NCBI GenBank assembly: GCA_024235395.1
Contig: JACKMK010000003.1
Coordinates: forward strand, 806,001-870,000
Direction of reading: 5' to 3'
From: Chromatiaceae bacterium
GTDB lineage: Bacteria; Pseudomonadota; Gammaproteobacteria; Chromatiales; Chromatiaceae
DNA: 64,000 nucleotides
A program made the translations under genes and the position numbers. The first letter of the stretch is position 1. Every line of letters begins with the position of its first letter. Shown in pieces: positions 59,576 to 64,000 of the stretch. The notes under the pieces are model-generated. The model saw only the letters and a program-made list of their open reading frames with translations. It searched no databases and was not told where the DNA came from.

Positions 59576-60322
59576 TCAGCTGAGGCCTGTCTCGTTGCTC
59601 ATCAACGGGCGCATCGCGCTCAGCAGGTTCGCGAACAGCCGGGGATGGGCGCGTTCCTCGCGTGCGAGAAGCGATTTCATATGGCCGCGCTGGGTGGGTG
59701 CGCTGAAACAGGCCGGACAGGAGTCGGCCACGATCGGCACGCGTGCCGCCGCCGCGAACGCGGCGGTCTGGGTCTCGCGTACATACACCAGTGGGCGGAT
59801 CACGCGCAGGTCGCCGGCGTCGATGCGATAGTGGGCCTTCATGGTGCCGAGTCTGCCTTGATGAAAGGCCGACATCAGGAAACTCTCGGCCAGGTCGTCG
59901 AGATGTTGCGCGAGTGCGAGTACATTGAAGCCATGCTCCCGACAGGTCGAGTACATGATGCCGCGTTTCATGCGTGCGCAATAGGCGCAGAAGGAATCGC
60001 CGTCCAGACGGCTCTTGGCCTCTTCCATGATCGGCTGGGTGCAGTAGTACCACGGCACGCCGAGCTGCGCGTAATACCGGGTCAGCGGTGATGGATCGAA
60101 ACCCTCGATCTGCGGGTCTACGGTGATGACGCCGAGTTCGAACCGCACCGGGGCATAGGTCTGCAGGTGGCGCAGGACCAACAACAGGCTCAGCGAATCC
60201 TTGCCGCCCGAGACGCCGAGCAGTATGCGGTCGCCGTCGCGGATCATCGAAAAGTCGGCGATCGCGCGTCCGACCTTGCGCAGCAGGGATTTTGGTGGCT
60301 TTTCAGTGTGCTGTTCAGTCAT
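59576..60322 (-). CDS. TtcA-family PP-loop protein (tRNA thiolation-like)
   Basis: 248 residues. The PP-loop is LLGVSGGKDSLSLLLVL (38-43 SGGKDS). Cysteines C112 and C115 (DSFCAYCARMKRG) and C202/C205 (ADSCPACFSAPTQRG) mirror the three-cysteine cluster ligands of TtcA, with one extra. LALAQHLDDLAESFLMSAFHQG is the family's second block. It is shorter than E. coli TtcA (311) and lacks its C-terminal tail. tRNA C32 thiolation is plausible, another RNA or thiol substrate possible. Confidence 0.8.
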   Translation of the reverse strand: MTEQHTEKPPKSLLRKVGRAIADFSMIRDGDRILLGVSGGKDSLSLLLVLRHLQTYAPVRFELGVITVDPQIEGFDPSPLTRYYAQLGVPWYYCTQPIMEEAKSRLDGDSFCAYCARMKRGIMYSTCREHGFNVLALAQHLDDLAESFLMSAFHQGRLGTMKAHYRIDAGDLRVIRPLVYVRETQTAAFAAAARVPIVADSCPACFSAPTQRGHMKSLLAREERAHPRLFANLLSAMRPLMSNETGLS

Positions 60323-60444
60323 GCAGGAATGGTACAGCGTCTCGTCGGAGGGCATCGGACGCGCGGCGCGGTCGAGCCCGGTTGCGTGGCCGCCAGCGGC
60401 AGCGCAGGCTGTTTTCAAGACGCGCCGCGACGGGCCGCTGTCTT

Positions 60445-60450
60445 TATACT
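60445..60450 (+). promoter_or_regulatory. TATACT box in the 60323-60556 gap
   Basis: TATACT lies in the 234-base gap between the divergent TtcA-like and zinc-ribbon genes, 107 bases before the latter's ATG. No strong -35 is evident. Confidence 0.3.
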
Positions 60451-60556
60451 AACGTGGTCGCTGCTCGCAGCCGAGAGGGAAGTCAGGGTCTACATCTCAT
60501 GTCGCTAGTGCTCATCGCATCCGGGCGCTTGGCAGCTGGAAGTCGGCGGTATTCGC

Positions 60557-61984
60557 ATGGATAGTCACCTGTATCAAGTGGTAATGACCGGGCGGCTGGT
60601 CCCGGGTTTCGCCCGAGAGGCGGCACTCGCCGGTCTGGCGCGGATATTCGAGACTTCAGCGGCGCGCTTCAAACCGACGCTCGACGGCCGGGAGTGCCGC
60701 ATCGATGACCGGTTGCCCGCCGAACAGGCGGCTGCACTGCAGCGGCGCCTGGAGTCGATCGGCGTCGAGGCGCGCATCGACCCGGCGAATTCGACGCAGA
60801 CACAGTCGCCAAGCGGGGTGACGTTGCCCAACCGCCTGGATTCGTCGGATCCGGGTCTGATGCGGTGCCCGGCATGCGGCCATCAGCAGTTGGTCGCCAA
60901 GCGATGTGACGAGTGTGGGATCGTGTTCGCCGACTACAACCGGACACGTGCCGCCAGTACGATCGGGGCTCCGCCACGTGCGCCGGCGTCGGCACCGAAA
61001 CGGCGGAGTCCGCGACGCGCGTCGGGGATCCACGATTCGGCCCAGGCGAAATGGGCCGAGGAATGGCTCGATGACGGCCTGCCGACCGAGCAGGTGCACA
61101 TGAAGCTGTTCATCGGCCCGCACGCGCCGCAGCTCTTCGATGTCTGTCAGCGCATGATGCTCGGGCGGCGCACGCGCATGATGTTGACCTGGGCAGGTGG
61201 CGCGGTCATCAGCCCGTTCCTCTGGGCGATGTACCGCAAGATGTGGGGCTGGGGGGCGGTGATCTTCCTGGTCGAGATCCTGTTGCCGGTGGTGTTGATC
61301 ACGTTGGGCAGCAAGCAGGGTATGCCGGGACGCCTGGTCGACGTCGGGCTGATTCTGCTCGTGGTCAATCGTTTGATATGGCCTGCGATCCTGAAGAGCC
61401 TCTACTGCAGGCACGTGCGACGCACGATCATGCAGATGAACCGGATGTCGCCGACGTTCGCGTCGGACGTTCAGGTCGCGAATCGGGGTGGTACAAGCCG
61501 TACCTCGTTGTTGGTCGGCGTCGTCCTGGCGATGGTGGTCTCGCTGCTCGCGTGGAGCGTCATCGACACCCTGCATGCGCAATGGTTGGCGGCAGCGCGT
61601 GCTGCGGCACCGGCCCCGATCGTCGTTCCACCACCATCGGTTCCGTCCCCGGGCGAGCCCCCGGTCGAATCACCGGCCGCGCTGCAAAACCAGGCGCTGG
61701 TCGAAGAAAACAAATGGGTCGCGACCCGCAACAGGCTGCGCCAGCTGGGACAGCGGTTGAGCGTCTGGTTTGCAGAGGGGGGGAGTGGCCGGGACCCGTC
61801 AGGGCTGGACCTGCAGGCCATCGCCGCCGCGGTTCCACTCGCAGAGGGTGAGACGGTCGACGGCTGGGGGGTGCCGTTGCTGTACCAATCGGACGGCCGC
61901 GGCTTCCAGTTGCTGTCCGCAGGACCCGACGGCCAGTTCGGAAGCCCGGACGACGTCGAATACCGCCGCATCCTGGAGCCCTGA
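60557..61984 (+). CDS. Zinc-ribbon / membrane / pseudopilin-like fusion protein
   Basis: 475 residues with an unusual mix. Residues 1-76 form a small alpha/beta domain. A zinc ribbon follows (C104, C107, C117, C120: CPACGHQQLVAKRCDEC). Helices at about 205-275 (DUF2628-like: TWAGGAVISPFLWAMYRKMW, VIFLVEILLPVVLITL) and 318-336 (LLVGVVLAMVVSLLAWSVI) lead to a proline-rich linker. The last 55 residues (AVPLAEGETVDGWGVPLLYQ, then SAGPDGQFGSPDD) look like the C-terminal domain of GspG pseudopilins. No secretion genes are near. Function unknown. Confidence 0.75.
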   Translation: MDSHLYQVVMTGRLVPGFAREAALAGLARIFETSAARFKPTLDGRECRIDDRLPAEQAAALQRRLESIGVEARIDPANSTQTQSPSGVTLPNRLDSSDPGLMRCPACGHQQLVAKRCDECGIVFADYNRTRAASTIGAPPRAPASAPKRRSPRRASGIHDSAQAKWAEEWLDDGLPTEQVHMKLFIGPHAPQLFDVCQRMMLGRRTRMMLTWAGGAVISPFLWAMYRKMWGWGAVIFLVEILLPVVLITLGSKQGMPGRLVDVGLILLVVNRLIWPAILKSLYCRHVRRTIMQMNRMSPTFASDVQVANRGGTSRTSLLVGVVLAMVVSLLAWSVIDTLHAQWLAAARAAAPAPIVVPPPSVPSPGEPPVESPAALQNQALVEENKWVATRNRLRQLGQRLSVWFAEGGSGRDPSGLDLQAIAAAVPLAEGETVDGWGVPLLYQSDGRGFQLLSAGPDGQFGSPDDVEYRRILEP

Positions 61985-61986
61985 GC

Positions 61987-62529
61987 GTGCGTGTGATCGG
62001 GCTGCGTCACGGGCAGTCCAGCTACAACGTTCGGCGCCTGTGCAACGATGATCCACGGCGTCGCGTCGATCTGACCGCGCTGGGCATGCGGCAGGCGCAG
62101 CGCGCAGCAGCACGACTCGCCGCAGAGCCGATCGAGCAGGTTTTCAGTTCGCCGCTGTTGCGCGCCGAACATACCGCACGCATCGTTGCAGCGCCTCTCG
62201 GCCTGCCGGTGAAGATCGATGAGCGGCTGGCGGATATCCGTTCGGGCTGCGACGGTCGCCCGGTGGACGAGTTCCTGGGCGCCATCGCGGGAGACCCGGT
62301 CGACGGGCGTGTGGGCGACGGGGAGTCGCTGCGCGAATATCAGCAGCGCCTGGGTGGATTTCTTGTCTGGCTCGAGGCGCAGCCCTGGCAGTGCGTGTTG
62401 CTGGTCGCACACGAGGAGTCGCTGCGCATCCTGGATGCGCACTATTCAAAGCGCGATCTGCTTGCCGTGGTCGGCCGGCCGTTCGCGAACTGCATACCTT
62501 ATTTCTTCCAATCGCCGAGCGAAAACTGA
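61987..62529 (+). CDS. Histidine phosphatase-family protein
   Basis: 180 residues: LRHGQSSYNVRRL (phospho-histidine), SSPLLRAEHTARIVA, and VAHEESLRIL with the second histidine, all of the phosphoglycerate mutase/phosphatase fold. Substrate undefined. It starts two bases after the fusion gene and overlaps the convergent YfcE-type gene by 31 bases. Confidence 0.87.
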   Translation: MRVIGLRHGQSSYNVRRLCNDDPRRRVDLTALGMRQAQRAAARLAAEPIEQVFSSPLLRAEHTARIVAAPLGLPVKIDERLADIRSGCDGRPVDEFLGAIAGDPVDGRVGDGESLREYQQRLGGFLVWLEAQPWQCVLLVAHEESLRILDAHYSKRDLLAVVGRPFANCIPYFFQSPSEN

Positions 62530-63041
62530 AACGCCTGCAGGTGCCAGGCCGAACGGCTGGCATTGAGCAGCAGGCAACCGGATCCGCCGAAGGTTCGACT
62601 GCGGCCGGCCGCGCCGGGATTGGCGACCCAGGGGGTGGCGCTGTCGTCGATCACCTGGCGATGACTGTGGCCGTAGATCACCAGGCGTGCATGCGGATAA
62701 CGCGCACGCAGCACCGCATGGCGCCGTGTCGCGGGATTCGCCCGGTGACCGTGTTCGGCGCACAACACCCCGCCGGGCAGTGCGATCTCGGCGATTGCCT
62801 CGGGAAAAGCCAATGCATCATGCCCTTGCGCAGACCAGGCGCGAGGGGTGTCATTGTTGCCGTGCACGGCAACGAGCTGTCGCCGGTGCCCACGCAGCCG
62901 GTGAAGGATCTCCGGGGTGCCGATATCGCCGGCATGCACGACCCAATCCGCGCGCTCGGCGAGCGCCAGGATTTCTGGATGCAGTTGCCCGTGGGTATCG
63001 GCCAGCAGCAACACTTGTACGCGGCCGGTCGTATCTGGCAT
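62499..63041 (-). CDS. YfcE/MJ0936-type metallophosphoesterase
   Basis: 180 residues with the five metal motifs: LLLADTHGQL, VVHAGDIGTPE, AVHGNNDTPRAW, CAEHGHRAN and VIYGHSHRQVIDD. Likely a phosphodiesterase on small substrates. GGGAGG seven bases before ATG 63041 fixes the start. It is convergent with the histidine phosphatase gene and divergent from the uracil-DNA glycosylase gene. Confidence 0.9.
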   Translation of the reverse strand: MPDTTGRVQVLLLADTHGQLHPEILALAERADWVVHAGDIGTPEILHRLRGHRRQLVAVHGNNDTPRAWSAQGHDALAFPEAIAEIALPGGVLCAEHGHRANPATRRHAVLRARYPHARLVIYGHSHRQVIDDSATPWVANPGAAGRSRTFGGSGCLLLNASRSAWHLQAFQFSLGDWKK

Positions 63042-63115
63042 CGACGAGCCTCCCGGTATCGGGGTCAGCGCGATCCGTCTGCCGACTTCCCCCCTACGAC
63101 TTGGCGTGTCAGTCT

Positions 63116-63739
63116 GTGAGCGTGGCATCGCGACTGCAAGCCCTGATCGATCACCAGACCGCACTGCGCGCCTGTCGGCGCTGTCCGCAGATGCACGGTC
63201 CCGTGGTGGTCGGTGCGCCAGTGATATCGCCAGTCATCCAGATCGGCCAGGCGCCCGGGGAACACGAGGGTCGCTTGGGGCGACCATTCGCCTGGACTGC
63301 CGGTAAGTTGCTGTTCGAGTGGTACAGGCAGATCGGTGCCGACGAGGCGATGATCCGGGACCGCGTCTACATGGCCGCCGTGTGCCGTTGCTTCCCCGGT
63401 CGGCGGGCCAGCGGCGGCCACCGGGTTCCGGATGCCGGAGAGGTCGAGCGCTGTGCGACCTGGCTGCGCAGGGAGATCGAGATGCTTCAGCCTAAGCTAT
63501 TGATCCCGGTGGGGAAGCTGGCGATAACCCAGTTGCTTCCGGTGGCTCGCCTGGTCGACGTGATCGGTCGTCAACAGCGTGTCACGGTCTATGGTCGATC
63601 GGTCGATGTGATTCCATTGCCGCATCCCTCCGGGCTCTCGAGCTGGCACAAGAGTGAGCCAGGCAGGACGTTGTTACAGCAAGCGCTGCATGCGATCCGC
63701 GCCCATCCCTCATGGCGGGCGATCATGACTGTCGACTGA
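63116..63739 (+). CDS. Uracil-DNA glycosylase family protein
   Basis: 207 residues. CRRCPQMHGPVVVGAP, IGQAPGEHEGRLGRPFAWTAGKLLFEW, AAVCRCFPGRR, VERCATWLRREIEMLQPKLLIPVGKLAI and LPHPSGLSSW fit family 4/5 uracil-DNA glycosylases, with four cysteines able to hold a 4Fe-4S cluster. Starts GTG 63116 (MSVASRLQA) or GTG 63122 are both in frame and lack a clear ribosome site. Confidence 0.82.
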   Translation: MSVASRLQALIDHQTALRACRRCPQMHGPVVVGAPVISPVIQIGQAPGEHEGRLGRPFAWTAGKLLFEWYRQIGADEAMIRDRVYMAAVCRCFPGRRASGGHRVPDAGEVERCATWLRREIEMLQPKLLIPVGKLAITQLLPVARLVDVIGRQQRVTVYGRSVDVIPLPHPSGLSSWHKSEPGRTLLQQALHAIRAHPSWRAIMTVD

Positions 63740-63815
63740 CGCCGACACCCGGCATAATGCGGCAGATCCATTCGCCGCGCCGCGCGGGCGGCTTCAACCG
63801 CAGGAGTATGCAGTC

Positions 63816-64000
63816 ATGAAATCGATCGCCGCTGGTCTGTTGTTGTTGGCGCTGAGCCTTGGCGCACAAGCCGCCGTGCAGAACAAATCCGTCACGTATC
63901 AAGACGGCGACACGATGTTGAACGGTTTCCTGTACTGGGACGATGCGATCGAGGGTCCGCGCCCCGGCGTGCTCGTGATCCACGAATGGTGGGGGCTCAA
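63816..64000 (+). CDS. Dienelactone hydrolase-family protein, N-terminal part
   Basis: Runs off the window end. A signal peptide (MKSIAAGLLLLALSLGAQAA) is followed by VTYQDGDTMLNGFLYWDDA and RPGVLVIHEWWGL, the start of the alpha/beta-hydrolase fold of exported dienelactone hydrolases. AGGAG is 10 bases before ATG 63816. Substrate unknown, catalytic residues outside the window. Confidence 0.85.
   Translation, partial: MKSIAAGLLLLALSLGAQAAVQNKSVTYQDGDTMLNGFLYWDDAIEGPRPGVLVIHEWWGL

Noticed and set aside
1..64000. tRNA, rRNA, CRISPR, insertion sequences, prophage
   Set aside because: None were recognised by reading for T-arm motifs, direct repeats, transposase motifs or phage genes; a covariance or profile search could still find something faint.

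Overview
The window is GC-rich chromosomal DNA, densely packed with genes, from a member of the Gammaproteobacteria. The evidence is gene content and order. A hemC-hemD-hemX-hemY set, a smg/dprA block divergent from def-fmt-rsmB, the order rhlB / trxA / rho, and lone copies of smg, cysQ, yrfG-like, mtgA and lipA are all typical of that class. Long antisense open frames and the gene mix fit a Chromatiales-like lineage, but the sequence alone does not fix a genus. I saw no rRNA or tRNA genes, CRISPR arrays, insertion sequences or prophage genes. Nearly everything looks like vertically inherited core genome with a few lineage-specific islands.

Layout. 1-2.8 kb: the start of a membrane sensor, an SDR-type epimerase and a ferredoxin-like reductase. 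2.8-9.3 kb: tetrapyrrole genes hemY, hemX, hemD, hemC and, separately, hemF, with a DUF302 and a thioredoxin-like gene between them. 9.4-15.6 kb, minus strand: a small membrane protein, tsaC, topA, smg, dprA and a LysM protein. 15.7-23.7 kb, plus strand: a tightly overlapping run def-fmt-rsmB-DUF4390-ntrY-like-ntrX-like-ybaK-tlpA-like, followed by a DUF533 gene. 24.8-29.6 kb: three closely spaced genes (ThDP enzyme, glycosyltransferase-like protein, PaaK/CapK-like adenylating enzyme) that look like an undescribed biosynthetic unit. 29.7-36.2 kb: isoaspartyl peptidase, mtgA, a 53-residue protein, a diguanylate cyclase, a DUF4124 protein, a double-thioredoxin protein, cysQ and a yrfG-like nucleotidase. 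36.2-41.4 kb, minus strand: a GGDEF-EAL protein, a PhnD-like binding protein, a YkgJ-type cysteine-cluster protein and rhlB. 41.6-47.2 kb, plus strand: trxA, rho, murU, a GCS2 ligase, an M14 peptidase and a DEDDh exonuclease. 47.2-51.4 kb, minus strand: a PstS-like protein, a metzincin-like secreted protein, a YdcF/ElyC-type protein and lipA. 51.6-64 kb: an SPFH/NfeD pair, an HDOD protein, a 1278-residue flavin/iron-sulfur dehydrogenase, a DoxX protein, a 2-hydroxyacid dehydrogenase, a TtcA-family protein, a zinc-ribbon/membrane/pseudopilin-like fusion, a histidine phosphatase, a YfcE-type phosphoesterase, a uracil-DNA glycosylase and the start of a dienelactone hydrolase.

How the genes work together. 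Several modules are conventional: heme synthesis, translation start and rRNA/tRNA modification, transcription termination, thiol chemistry and wall recycling. The most unusual parts are the ThDP/glycosyltransferase-like/CapK-like cluster; an NtrX-like regulator lacking the sigma-54 contact loop and the Walker A lysine; a periplasmic binding protein encoded directly before a GGDEF-EAL protein; a GCS2 ligase overlapping an M14 peptidase gene; a secreted metzincin-like protein; and a terminator-like hairpin between a promoter and the topA start. Functions come from motifs and family knowledge. No database search was run.
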